In this document: in pieces, positions 24,646-33,357 of the stretch
Position numbering within the stretch: the first letter of the stretch is position 1
Layout: each line of letters starts with the position of its first letter
Source of the DNA: an uncultured Acetatifactor sp.
GTDB lineage: Bacteria > Bacillota > Clostridia > Lachnospirales > Lachnospiraceae
Direction: 5' to 3'
Assembly (NCBI GenBank): GCA_910586215.1
Contig: CAJUGH010000020.1
Location: 1-64,000, forward strand
Length of the DNA stretch: 64,000 nucleotides
Made by a program: the position numbers and the translations under genes
The notes under the pieces: generated by a model
What the model was told of the DNA's origin: nothing
Seen by the model: the letters and a program-made list of their open reading frames with translations, nothing else
Database searches by the model: none

Positions 24646-25726
24646 CCACCTCATCCAGGTACTTCATATAGCTTACCACCATCAGCGCAATCTTGAATGT
24701 CAGTGCATCATCAAACCTGCGCAGATCCAGGCCAGTACTCTTCTGGATCTTCTCGATCCGGTATACCAGGGTGTTCCTGTGGACGAACAACTGTCTTGAT
24801 GTCTCGGACACGTTTAAGTTATTCTCGAAAAACTTATTGATAGTTGTCAAGGTCTCCTCATCCAGGTCATTGGGCACATTCTCCCCGAAAATCTCCTCAA
24901 TGAAGATCCGGCAGAGGTTGATGGGAAGCTGGTAGATCAGGCGTCCGATGCCCAGGGCACTGTAGGCGATTACATTTTTCTCTGCATAGAAGATCTTTCC
25001 CACATCCAGGGCCATCTTGGCTTCCTTGTAGGACTTGGAGACATCCTTCAGTTCCTGGACCACGGTGCCGAAAGACACCCTCACATTCATCATGGCCTCA
25101 GCATTCATCATGGCCACAATAGTATCTGCCACTGCTTCCATATCCTCCTGAGTATAGTTCGGCTCCAGGGACTTGATCAGGATCACACTGCTCTCGTCCA
25201 CTGCAGTGATATAATCCCCTGCCTGGCTGGAGAACATTCCCTTCAGTAACTCTGTGACAATCCCATCCTTCTCCAGTCTGGTCTCCACCAGGAATACCGT
25301 CCTTGGCGCCGCTACCTCGATATGGAGCTTCTTGGCCCTGTTGTAGATATCCACCAGCAGCAGGTTGTCCAGCAGAAGGTTCTGGAAAAAATTGTTCCTG
25401 TCAAAGCGCTCTTTGTACGCGATGGCAAGGTTCCGGATCTGGCATGCAGCAATCCTCCCTACCATATATACATCATCGCTGGTCCCCTTGGCCATCAGTA
25501 CATATAGAAGTTCTCCCTCACTGATGATCTTCAGCAGATGGTGGAGACCCATTACCTGGCTGTCTGCAGGAGAATTCACGAAGCCTACCACCAGGTTCGG
25601 TGTAATCTCTGTGTCTTCTGTGGTGGATGCCACAAGGGATCCCATCAGGTCATACACACACAGGTCCACCTTCGTGATTGCCTTCAACTCCTCTATACTT
25701 GTCTGGATTGTCTGACTTGATATCAT
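24638..25726 (-). CDS. CdaR/PucR-family transcriptional regulator
   Basis: The 362-residue protein has an N-terminal sensory region, a central GGDEF-like CdaR domain and the C-terminal PucR helix-turn-helix (LNVSETSRQLFVHRNTLVYR). Such regulators respond to sugar acids, purines or related carbon sources. It follows the MsmX-type ATPase gene on the same strand but is separated from it by a terminator, so it probably has its own promoter. The hairpin element at 25738-25790 lies directly before its ribosome binding site (GGGG, eight bases before the ATG) and may influence translation. Ligand and targets are unknown; control of the shared sugar-transport ATPase is a reasonable guess. Confidence 0.85.
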   Translation of the reverse strand: MISSQTIQTSIEELKAITKVDLCVYDLMGSLVASTTEDTEITPNLVVGFVNSPADSQVMGLHHLLKIISEGELLYVLMAKGTSDDVYMVGRIAACQIRNLAIAYKERFDRNNFFQNLLLDNLLLVDIYNRAKKLHIEVAAPRTVFLVETRLEKDGIVTELLKGMFSSQAGDYITAVDESSVILIKSLEPNYTQEDMEAVADTIVAMMNAEAMMNVRVSFGTVVQELKDVSKSYKEAKMALDVGKIFYAEKNVIAYSALGIGRLIYQLPINLCRIFIEEIFGENVPNDLDEETLTTINKFFENNLNVSETSRQLFVHRNTLVYRIEKIQKSTGLDLRRFDDALTFKIALMVVSYMKYLDEVAY

Positions 25727-25737
25727 ATATATACCCC

Positions 25738-25790
25738 GCGCCCGCTTTAAGAGGACTTACACACCCTCCTGCAGGCATACAAATCAAAAT
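25738..25790 (-). repeat. Start-proximal hairpin element, copy 1 (before cdaR)
   Basis: On the plus strand it contains TTACACACCCTCCTGCAGGC followed by an AATCAA tail, and its arms fold into a GC-rich hairpin ending about 12 bases before the start codon. The same element occurs at 34973-35027 and 58742-58790. Confidence 0.65.
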
Positions 25791-25828
25791 GAAAAATATA
25801 CTGCACTTCGTTTTACGTTGAAAGAGAA

Positions 25829-25856
25829 TAGGGGGTGCTGTCACCAGCACCCCCTT
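25829..25856 (-). terminator. Terminator after the MsmX-type ATPase gene
   Basis: GGGGGTGCTG (25831-25840) and its perfect complement (25845-25854) enclose a four-base loop. On the minus strand the tail is T-rich but interrupted. Confidence 0.7.
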
Positions 25857-25870
25857 GAAATAAATTCCTA

Positions 25871-26983
25871 CTAGTTAGTGATAACCTGCTCGGTCTCCTT
25901 ATCGAATACATGAATCTTATCAATGTCAAAGGCGAACTTAATGCTGTCACCAGGCCTGGAAGTGGTACGGGGATCAACCCTTGCAGTGATCGGGAACTCT
26001 TCCAGATCAAAGTACAGGTACACTTCAGCACCAAGCAGCTCGTACACTCTTACGGTAGACTCGAATACGCTCTGAGGAGAGGAAGCAATGAATGCCTCGG
26101 AATCATAAATATCCTCAGGACGGATACCAAAGGTAACCACCTTTCCATCATAGCCGCCATCAATCAGCTTCTTGGACTTTGCAGGAGGCAGCGGAATGCT
26201 GTGGCCTGCAATCTCCAGGTTCGCCACGGAACCGGATACCTTCACGGCTGCATCCAGGAAGTTCATCTGCGGGGATCCCATGAATCCTGCAACGAACAGG
26301 TTCTGGGGCTTCTGATACAGGTTCTGAGGGGTATCCACCTGCTGGATCACGCCGTCCTTCATAACAACGATCCTGGTACCCAGGGTCATGGCCTCGGTCT
26401 GGTCATGTGTAACGTAGATAATGGTGGTACCCAGTCTCTGATGCAGCTTGGAAATCTCAACACGCATCTGTACACGCAGCTTAGCATCCAGGTTGGACAG
26501 AGGCTCATCCATTAGGAACACCTTAGGGTTACGCACGATAGCACGGCCCATAGCCACACGCTGTCTCTGACCACCGGACAGAGCCTTCGGCTTACGGTCA
26601 AGGAGAGGAGTCAAGTCAAGAATCTTGGCAGCTTCTTTCACCATCTTGTCGATCTGATCCTTGGGAACCTTCCTCAGCTTCAGACCAAATGCCATGTTGT
26701 CATACACGGACATATGGGGATACAGAGCATAGTTCTGGAATACCATTGCGATGTCACGGTCCTTGGGTTCCACATCGTTCACAACCCTGTCACCGATCTT
26801 CAACTCACCAGAGGAGATATCTTCCAGACCAGCAATCATACGCAGTGTGGTGGACTTACCACAGCCTGAAGGTCCTACGAAGATGATGAACTCCTTGTCT
26901 GCGATCTGCAGGTTGAAATCCTTAACAGCCTCGAAACCATTGGGATATACCTTGCAGACATTTGTCAAAGATAAACTTGCCAT
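25871..26983 (-). CDS. ugpC: Multi-transporter sugar ABC ATPase (MsmX/UgpC type)
   Basis: The 370-residue ATPase energises carbohydrate ABC importers. Walker A GPSGCGKST, the Q-loop, signature LSGGQRQR, Walker B VFLMDEP and the H-loop are intact, and a C-terminal TOBE/OB region (about residues 240-370) follows, as in MsmX, MalK and UgpC. It stands apart from any permease genes. In Firmicutes one such orphan ATPase typically serves several CUT1 transporters, and the sucrose-operon transporter at 56986-60111 lacks an ATPase, so it is a likely client. AAAGGAG lies ten bases before the start. A TATACT about 65 bases upstream may be its -10 box. Confidence 0.92.
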   Translation of the reverse strand: MASLSLTNVCKVYPNGFEAVKDFNLQIADKEFIIFVGPSGCGKSTTLRMIAGLEDISSGELKIGDRVVNDVEPKDRDIAMVFQNYALYPHMSVYDNMAFGLKLRKVPKDQIDKMVKEAAKILDLTPLLDRKPKALSGGQRQRVAMGRAIVRNPKVFLMDEPLSNLDAKLRVQMRVEISKLHQRLGTTIIYVTHDQTEAMTLGTRIVVMKDGVIQQVDTPQNLYQKPQNLFVAGFMGSPQMNFLDAAVKVSGSVANLEIAGHSIPLPPAKSKKLIDGGYDGKVVTFGIRPEDIYDSEAFIASSPQSVFESTVRVYELLGAEVYLYFDLEEFPITARVDPRTTSRPGDSIKFAFDIDKIHVFDKETEQVITN

Positions 26984-27210
26984 AACTAATAAACTCCTTT
27001 CACTGTTGACAATTGTAACGCCCTCTTTTTATTGACTTTCGTCATTGGCTTTAGAGATAGTATAACGAAAAACAGAATTTAACGCCATACCATTAATTCA
27101 CAAAGTTTTTTTTTCGGTTTGTGAGATTTGCTTATAGACAACAATTTTTTCATCAATACTTGTCACTTTGCTAAATTATCCTTGTCTTTTTTAGACAATT
27201 TGAACAACGA

Positions 27211-27945
27211 TCATCCGTTCCTGGTCGCATCCTCCACCAGGCTCTCATCCAGTTCATCCTTAAATATCCTCTCGTCTTCCTCCGGCTCCTCCCCGGAAGT
27301 ACCCTCTCCTTCTTCCCCGGCTGCGGCCCCGCTGATCTGATCCTCCAGCCTTTTAAAGAATTTGTTGTAGAGCTTGGCAGAAAGCCAGGCCGGCACGCTC
27401 ATGCCGAACAGGAACACAATGGGTGTAAGGCGCATTGACACGAAGAACAGCACCACGGGTAATACACTGAGGATTATCATCAGGATCGTCTTGGGAAACT
27501 GCATGATGCTCATCAAAAAGGCATTTTTGAAGGTGCGCCAGATGGTATTATCGAATTTTGCCAGGACAGGGAATACGAACATGCCTGTGAACAGCACCAG
27601 CACTGCCACCACTGTAATGACCACCTGCAACACAATATGGAAGGAGATCCCGGAACTTCGCATGATATAAAAATCCCCGATTATGACCAGGATCACAAAC
27701 AGCAGGATCAGCCAGATCAAGGTGGCCTGTCTGAAGTTCTGTTTGAAGGACTTGAAGTAGCCCCTGGTGATATAGCATTCCTCGTTCCTGGCCATCTTCA
27801 GTGCCATATAGTGCATGGCTGTCAGTGCAGGGCCGATGGTAATGATAGGAATACAGCAGATAAACGTGAGTATGTTTAGCCACATAAGGTCTGCCATCTT
27901 GCCCAGGGCCTGCATCAGCGGGCTGTCCAAATCAAATAGTTTCAT
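27211..27945 (-). CDS. YesL family (DUF624) membrane protein
   Basis: The 244-residue protein has about five hydrophobic segments, beginning with the family start MKLFDLDSPLMQALGKMADL, and a charged acidic C-terminal tail of about 45 residues. YesL-type proteins are often encoded beside sugar ABC transporters; their function is not established. GAGGAGG lies six bases before the start. Its neighbour downstream on the same strand is the shared sugar-transport ATPase, which fits that association. Confidence 0.85.
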   Translation of the reverse strand: MKLFDLDSPLMQALGKMADLMWLNILTFICCIPIITIGPALTAMHYMALKMARNEECYITRGYFKSFKQNFRQATLIWLILLFVILVIIGDFYIMRSSGISFHIVLQVVITVVAVLVLFTGMFVFPVLAKFDNTIWRTFKNAFLMSIMQFPKTILMIILSVLPVVLFFVSMRLTPIVFLFGMSVPAWLSAKLYNKFFKRLEDQISGAAAGEEGEGTSGEEPEEDERIFKDELDESLVEDATRNG

Positions 27946-28083
27946 TTTAATCCTCCTCGTATTTTCCTTTTTCCACAGGAATTTCCTTTTCCTTCAAGGC
28001 GTATCTGTTCCCTGGAACCTTCATTCCTTGAAATCCCCGTTCCCCGGATATTCCCTGGCTGCTCCTGCTTCCACGAAGATTTC

Positions 28084-28110
28084 GTTACTGTTCACTCCGT
28101 TCACAGCAAT
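28084..28110. repeat. Dispersed 27-base imperfect palindrome, copy 2
   Basis: This copy begins GTTACTGTTCACTCC and differs from the copy at 49282-49308 only in its last base. It lies between yesL and a GNAT gene. Confidence 0.8.
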
Positions 28111-28122
28111 TATCCGAACCCC

Positions 28123-28599
28123 TTAGAATGCCTTCTCCATCATCGTCACCCGGATGCCGCCGACTTCCTGCTCCGGGCCATCCTGGCTAAATCCCAGCTT
28201 TCTGTAGAATTCCACCGCATAGGGCGCGGCCATCACCCACATGCTGTCCTCTCCTGCTTCCGTCTTCAGATAAGCACACAGTCCGCAGAGTATGGCACTC
28301 CCCACTCCCATGTGGTGATAGGCTTCCTCCACGAACAGCAAAGACAGGCGGTTCTGGTTCCGGATGGTCCCAACCCCTATGATCCTGCCATTGTCAAGGG
28401 CTACCATCATGGGATATTCCCCCTTAAGGAAAGACATGTAGAGCCTGCCGTCCGTAAGGAACTCATAGAAATTCTGGATACCTTCCTCCGTGTAATCGTT
28501 CCCTTCGAACTTCAGGAAGGTACGCCAGACCATCCCCATGGCGGCAGCCCATTCACTCTCCCTGGCCCACCGAAGTTCAAAGCCATAGTCATCCTTCAT
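28123..28599 (-). CDS. GNAT-family N-acetyltransferase
   Basis: The 158-residue protein has a GNAT fold with the acetyl-CoA loop in HHMGVGSAILCGL and the C-terminal strand pattern AAPYAVEFYRKLGF that closes this fold. The substrate is unknown. Its start codon overlaps the stop of the upstream alpha/beta hydrolase gene (ATGA, four bases), so the two are translationally coupled and may act on related compounds. Confidence 0.82.
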   Translation of the reverse strand: MKDDYGFELRWARESEWAAAMGMVWRTFLKFEGNDYTEEGIQNFYEFLTDGRLYMSFLKGEYPMMVALDNGRIIGVGTIRNQNRLSLLFVEEAYHHMGVGSAILCGLCAYLKTEAGEDSMWVMAAPYAVEFYRKLGFSQDGPEQEVGGIRVTMMEKAF

Positions 28600-29564
28600 A
28601 CCGGATCCCGCCCCTCCTTAGGATGCGGTGCCAGGACAGTCTCTTCCACCCACCTGCAGACATCTTCCATGACCTGGCTGCGGTTGGTTTCATTCAGCAG
28701 TTCATGCCTGCCGCCCTCATACAATTTCAGTGTCACATGCCTAAGCCCCGCTGTAACCAGGGACTCATAGGCCCTCCTGACGCCTTTGCCATAATCCCCT
28801 ACCGGGTCTGCTGTCCCGGACACCAGGAATACCGGAAGCGTCTCTGGCACCTTCGCCAGGTTCTCCGGCTTGTACAGCCTCCAGATCAGTTCAAAAAGTG
28901 TGGCGAACCCATTTGTGGTAAACGTAAACCCGCACAAGGGATCTGTCACATACTGGTCTACCCGCTCCGGATCCCGGGACAGCCAGTCGAAATCCGTCCT
29001 ATGCTCCCCGGTCTTACTGTTATAGCTGCCAAAGGCCAGTTTGTCCATCCATTTGCTCACATGGCGGGGTCCAAAGAATAGCTTCTGGAGTCCTGCCAGG
29101 CACCTGGAACAGGCAATCAGGCCTCTGGGCTGCATCCCTGTCCCCATGATCACTGCAGCTGCCACCCCGGTGCCATAGCGGCACAGGTAATTGCGGGTGA
29201 TGAAGGAACCCATGCTGTGTCCCATGATTACATAGGGCACATCGGGGTAAAGGGCCTGGGTCATCTTCTTCAGCCTGTGGGCATCCCGCACCAGCACGGT
29301 AGCAGGATCCTGCTCACAGAAATACCCATACCTGCCGCCTTCCCCCACAGATTTCCCATGTCCCAGGTGATCCTCCCCGGTGACAACGAAGCCTCTCTGT
29401 GTAAGGTATCCTGCAAATTCCTCATAACGCTCCACGTACTCTGCCATGCCATGTACAATCTGCAGGACGCAGCGGACTTCCTTCCCTGCATCCGGCATAT
29501 ACCTGACTGCGTGCAGTCTGCTCTTCCCATCACGGGAATCAAAATAGAATTCTTCCTTCACCAT
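28596..29564 (-). CDS. Alpha/beta hydrolase, monoacylglycerol-lipase-like
   Basis: The 322-residue cytosolic enzyme has the serine hydrolase nucleophile elbow GHSMG and an early VHGMAEYVERYEEFA that holds the oxyanion-hole region. A late DPVGDYGKGV and a near-terminal GRHELLNE supply the aspartate and histidine. This set is typical of the monoacylglycerol lipase/lysophospholipase (PldB-like) group. No signal peptide is present. It is first in a two-gene unit with the overlapping GNAT gene. The natural ester substrate cannot be inferred. Confidence 0.85.
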   Translation of the reverse strand: MVKEEFYFDSRDGKSRLHAVRYMPDAGKEVRCVLQIVHGMAEYVERYEEFAGYLTQRGFVVTGEDHLGHGKSVGEGGRYGYFCEQDPATVLVRDAHRLKKMTQALYPDVPYVIMGHSMGSFITRNYLCRYGTGVAAAVIMGTGMQPRGLIACSRCLAGLQKLFFGPRHVSKWMDKLAFGSYNSKTGEHRTDFDWLSRDPERVDQYVTDPLCGFTFTTNGFATLFELIWRLYKPENLAKVPETLPVFLVSGTADPVGDYGKGVRRAYESLVTAGLRHVTLKLYEGGRHELLNETNRSQVMEDVCRWVEETVLAPHPKEGRDPV

Positions 29565-29695
29565 ACCCCGTCCCGCCTGTGCCTGTTATGTTGCCGTTCA
29601 GTATACCAGTATAACGCATTTCTCTGTATATTTTAAGTCCAAATCAAAAAGTTTATAAAAATATTACCTTTTTCTTCGAAGCGATGCGCCATTGT

Positions 29696-31798
29696 CTATG
29701 CAATCTCCGCGCCAGAAGGCATCTGCCTCTCTGGCACCACCAGGGACAGGCTTCCCGTTTCATCCTCAGCGCACAGCAGCATTCCCTGGGAGAGAACCCC
29801 TGCCAGGGTGGCAGGTTTCAGGTTCACCAGCACCATCACTTTCTTACCTACCATCTCCTCCGGGGTATAGTGTGCCTTGATTCCGGATACAATCTGCTTC
29901 ACCTGGCTGCCGATCCGTACCTGGCTGCACAGCAGTTTCTTGGACTTTGGCACTGCTTCACAGGCAATGATCTCCCCCACCTGGAACTGGAGCCTTGCAA
30001 AGTCATCATATGTGATCTCGGGCTTGGCTTCCACATCTATGCCGTCTGCCTGGGTGCCGTTATTCTCCAGACCGCGGCCTGCGCCTGCCTGGGCGCCATT
30101 GCTTTTGCCGTTCCTACCCTCCTGCCGGGGGTCTTTCTCTTCCTGTTTTTCTTCTGTGACACCACTGTCACTTCCTGTCCCTGCTTTCCTGGCAGCTGCC
30201 ACCATGGCCGCCGTCAGTTCTTCCTCCCGTCTCTCCACTTCCTTCATGTCCAGCCTTGCAAAGAGGATCTCGGGCTTGTCCGTGACCTTGTTTCCATCCG
30301 GGTAGCGTCCAAAATTGCCCAGCTGGTCAAACGCCCTCAGGGAGGTGCCTAACTGTGCCGCAATCTTCCCGGCAGTCCGGGGCATAAAGGGTTCCAGCAG
30401 GGAAGCACCGATGCAGATACCCTCCACCAGGTTGTAAAGCACTGTGGACAGCCGGTCTGCCTTCCCCGGATCCTTGGCCAGCACCCATGGTTCTGTCTCG
30501 TCTATATATTTGTTGCAGCGTTTGAAAATGGCGAAGATCTCCGTCAGCGCATCCGATATCTTAAGTTCCTCCATCTTCCCGGCCACCTTGGCATAACCAC
30601 TGGTAGCCGTCTGCTTCAGGTCGCGGTCTGCTTCGGTATCCTGTCCTGTCAGGGCCACGCCCTTATCGGACACCACGCCTCCAAAATATTTGTTGCTCAT
30701 GGCAATCGTCCGGTTTACCAGGTTCCCCAGGGTATTGGCCAGGTCGGAATTGTTCCGCTCTGCAATCAGTTCCCAGGTAGCATTCCCGTCATTGTCATAG
30801 GGCATCTCGTGGAGCATGTAATACCGCACGGCATCCACTCCGAAAAAGTCTACCAGGTCATCCACGTAGATCACATTTCCCTTGGACTTACTCATCTTGC
30901 CCCCGTTCATCATCAGCCAGGGATGGCCGAACACCTGCTTTGGCAGCGGCTCCCCCAGGGCCATCAGGAAAATGGGCCAGTAGATGGTGTGAAAGCGGAT
31001 GATGTCCTTTCCAATCAAGTGAAGGTCAGCCGGCCAGAGCTTCCTGTACTGGTCCGTGCTGTTCCCTTCTGCATCATAGCCGATCCCCGTGATATAGTTG
31101 GTCAAGGCATCCAGCCATACATACACCACATGTTTGTCGTCAAAATCCACCGGTATCCCCCACTTGAAGGAAGTCCGGGACACACACAGGTCCTGAAGAC
31201 CCGGCAGCAGAAAGTTGTTCATCATCTCATTCTTCCTGGATACCGGCTGGATGAACTCCGGGTGGTCATTGATATGCTGGATCAGCCTGTCCGCGTATTT
31301 GCTCATACGGAAGAAATATGCCTCCTCCCTGGCAGGCTTCACCTCCCTCCCACAGTCAGGACATTTGCCATCTACAAGCTGGGATTCTGTCCAGAAAGAC
31401 TCGCAGGGCGTGCAGTACATGCCCTCATATGCCCCTTTATAGATATCCCCCTGGTCATAAAGGCGCCTGAAAATCTTCTGCACCTGGCGCTCATGGTCCT
31501 TGTCCGTGGTGCGGATAAACTTGTCGTAGGAGGTGTCCAGCAGGTCGCACAGTCCCTGGATGGTGCCTGCCACTCCGTCCACGAACGTCTGGGGTGTGAC
31601 CCCTGCCTCTTCTGCCTTCAGTTCAATCTTCTGCCCATGCTCATCGGTGCCTGTCTGGAAGAAGACCTCATAGCCTTCCTTCCGCTTAAAACGGGCGATA
31701 CAGTCTGCCATCACAATCTCGTAGTTATTCCCGATATGGGGCTTGCCGGATGTATAGGCAATGGCTGTGGTGAGATAGTACTTTCCCTTGTTCTCCAT
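29696..31798 (-). CDS. metG: Methionyl-tRNA synthetase
   Basis: The 700-residue enzyme charges tRNA-Met. Visible elements are the HIGH-type GKPHIGNNYE, a zinc-binding knuckle (CTPC...CPDC), the KMSKS loop as GGKMSKSKGN, the anticodon-binding helical domain and, after a charged low-complexity linker of about 60 residues, a C-terminal EMAPII-like tRNA-binding domain (VGEIIACEAVP...) used for dimerisation and tRNA capture. An open frame extends 26 codons upstream, but AAAGGAG eight bases before the ATG at 31798 fixes the start. Expression is controlled by the T-box leader at 31914-32307. The long repetitive linker is unusual for this enzyme. Confidence 0.97.
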   Translation of the reverse strand: MENKGKYYLTTAIAYTSGKPHIGNNYEIVMADCIARFKRKEGYEVFFQTGTDEHGQKIELKAEEAGVTPQTFVDGVAGTIQGLCDLLDTSYDKFIRTTDKDHERQVQKIFRRLYDQGDIYKGAYEGMYCTPCESFWTESQLVDGKCPDCGREVKPAREEAYFFRMSKYADRLIQHINDHPEFIQPVSRKNEMMNNFLLPGLQDLCVSRTSFKWGIPVDFDDKHVVYVWLDALTNYITGIGYDAEGNSTDQYRKLWPADLHLIGKDIIRFHTIYWPIFLMALGEPLPKQVFGHPWLMMNGGKMSKSKGNVIYVDDLVDFFGVDAVRYYMLHEMPYDNDGNATWELIAERNNSDLANTLGNLVNRTIAMSNKYFGGVVSDKGVALTGQDTEADRDLKQTATSGYAKVAGKMEELKISDALTEIFAIFKRCNKYIDETEPWVLAKDPGKADRLSTVLYNLVEGICIGASLLEPFMPRTAGKIAAQLGTSLRAFDQLGNFGRYPDGNKVTDKPEILFARLDMKEVERREEELTAAMVAAARKAGTGSDSGVTEEKQEEKDPRQEGRNGKSNGAQAGAGRGLENNGTQADGIDVEAKPEITYDDFARLQFQVGEIIACEAVPKSKKLLCSQVRIGSQVKQIVSGIKAHYTPEEMVGKKVMVLVNLKPATLAGVLSQGMLLCAEDETGSLSLVVPERQMPSGAEIA

Positions 31799-31829
31799 AC
31801 TGCATTCTCCTTTCTTCTTAAATAGCATA

Positions 31830-31902
31830 TTTTTCCACCTGTGCGATTGCAATTCAATGGTCTGCCTGCATTCCATTTATGGCAATGCAGGTGAGACATT
31901 AG
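31830..31902. repeat. Dispersed 73-base element, copy B (in the metG leader)
   Basis: This copy matches 24497-24569 and contains the hairpin around CCATTTATGGCAATGCAGG. It lies between the T-box terminator and the metG ribosome binding site, so it is transcribed into the mRNA after antitermination. Confidence 0.65.
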
Positions 31903-31913
31903 CCCGCGGGAAT

Positions 31914-32307
31914 CAAAAAAGGCCCGTCTTCCCTGCATCATAAGATGCACCAGAAGACGGGCCAATATGCCCGTGATACCACTTCTTTTCACCCATTCCT
32001 CACAAAATGGGCCTCTTCGGGTCCCCGGATGCAGAACCCTATCCGCTGTAACAGGCGGAACCTGTCGCAGCCTTACCTGGAGTGTATACCACTGTCCGCG
32101 CAGTCCTCCCCAGGTTCGGTGCGCTGCTCAGAAGCCATCTTCCATTTCCTTCTGCCTGGAAATGCATTGCATCCCGTCTCCCTCTCAGCCATGCAGTCTC
32201 CTGCGGGGATCTTCTCTGTAAGGCAGGGGCAGAAATGTACTCTCTTCATCACTGCGTTTTACACTTATTCACTTTCTGCCAGCCCTTGCGGACGGGCAGT
32301 ATCTGTA
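31914..32307 (-). promoter_or_regulatory. T-box leader of metG
   Basis: Read on the minus strand, the leader begins with GATGAAGAGAGTACA (near 32236-32252), the conserved 5' AGTA segment of Stem I. Near its 3' end is AAGTGGTATCACGGGC (31969-31984), the T-box bulge that binds the uncharged tRNA acceptor end. A strong terminator closes it: GGCCCGTCTTC pairs perfectly across 31921-31931 and 31953-31963, then six T (31915-31920). Uncharged tRNA-Met should favour the antiterminator. I could not place the specifier codon with certainty; methionine is inferred from the gene. Confidence 0.88.
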
Positions 32308-32313
32308 TGGATT

Positions 32314-32343
32314 ACGATAACACATTTTCCAGGAACCTGTCAA
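32314..32343 (-). promoter_or_regulatory. Probable metG promoter
   Basis: On the minus strand a consensus TTGACA (32338-32343) and TATCGT (32314-32319) are 18 bases apart. The -35 overlaps the stop codon of the preceding methyltransferase gene. Confidence 0.55.
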
Positions 32344-33191
32344 TGGTTTTCTAAGGGCACTTTGCCATACCCGTCTTTAGCCCCGTCTTTAAAGACCTGC
32401 TTCCTATAGCGGTACACATCCCCGCCCAGGCAGCTCTTGTAGTGGAATTCTTCAAATCCCCGCCTTACAAGTTCCCTGTCCGGCTCACATTTACGGCTCT
32501 CCTCCCCAGGACAGTCAAGCACAAGGCCCCCTGACTTCACCACGCGGAAAATCTCAGCAAGTTCCCTCTCATAGTCATCCCCCACCACGTGACCGGACAT
32601 GACAATATCGAAAGTGTCATCAGGATATGGCAGGCTGTCTGCCATCCCGTCCACCACCTTGATATTTTTGATTTTCTCCCGGCGGATCTTATCCCGCAGG
32701 TATTCGCGCAGGCAGTCCACCGGCTCGCTGGCATAGACCTCCTTTGCAGTCCCAGCTGCGGCGAAGGCAAGTCTTCCCGAACCGCTTCCCACATCCAGGA
32801 CGACTTTTCCCCGGAAATCTGCCAGTTCCAGAAGCCGCTCCTTCCTCCATGCGTATATAAAGTCACACTTGCTGCCCATGACTTCCGGTGTGGTGTAGGT
32901 GACAAAATCTTCCACATAGGAGAGCACATACAGTTCTGCTGCACGGATTTCCTTTTCATCCGTTTCCCCTGCTGCCTTCTCCCCCAATGCTTCCACAACC
33001 GCCCTGCACTCCGGACATTTGTGCAGGAAGTACCACCGGACTGCCGGATTGGCCCCAAGGGCAATCCCGGCCTGCCTGGCAAGCACCTCGTCCTTTTCCA
33101 CCGCCTTTAAGAGAATCCGGAGTTGGAACCGCTCCATCATCAAAAAGCTGTTAAATGAATATTCTTCTACCCGAATCCAATTGACTGACAT
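32340..33191 (-). CDS. Class I SAM-dependent methyltransferase
   Basis: The 283-residue protein has the SAM-binding motif I VVLDVGSGSGRLAFA near residue 145, then YASEPV (motif II) and a DTFDIVMSGHVV segment (motif III/IV). A leading region of about 110 residues includes HKCPECRAVVEAL, a possible metal-binding pair of cysteines. AGGAGG lies five bases before the ATG at 33191; the longer frame upstream lacks a site. The substrate is unknown. It directly precedes the metG promoter on the same strand, with no functional link apparent. Confidence 0.82.
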   Translation of the reverse strand: MSVNWIRVEEYSFNSFLMMERFQLRILLKAVEKDEVLARQAGIALGANPAVRWYFLHKCPECRAVVEALGEKAAGETDEKEIRAAELYVLSYVEDFVTYTTPEVMGSKCDFIYAWRKERLLELADFRGKVVLDVGSGSGRLAFAAAGTAKEVYASEPVDCLREYLRDKIRREKIKNIKVVDGMADSLPYPDDTFDIVMSGHVVGDDYERELAEIFRVVKSGGLVLDCPGEESRKCEPDRELVRRGFEEFHYKSCLGGDVYRYRKQVFKDGAKDGYGKVPLENH

Positions 33192-33245
33192 AACGTCCTC
33201 CTGTGACCAGATACCCTTGACCATCCAGGGCCTGGTATCAAATGC

Positions 33246-33283
33246 CGGGAGGGCAGTTGCCTTATCCCATGCAGGCCCTCCCG
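33246..33283 (-). terminator. Hairpin downstream of the 252-residue unknown gene
   Basis: CGGGAGGGC and its complement flank a 19-base loop. Only a short T tract follows on the minus strand, so termination is likely but imperfect. Confidence 0.45.
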
Positions 33284-33357
33284 CCTACTGTGTCTGCCAG
33301 AATCATATGCTTCATATCACAACACCTCCTTTCCCATTCCAACACAAGATCTTCCCC

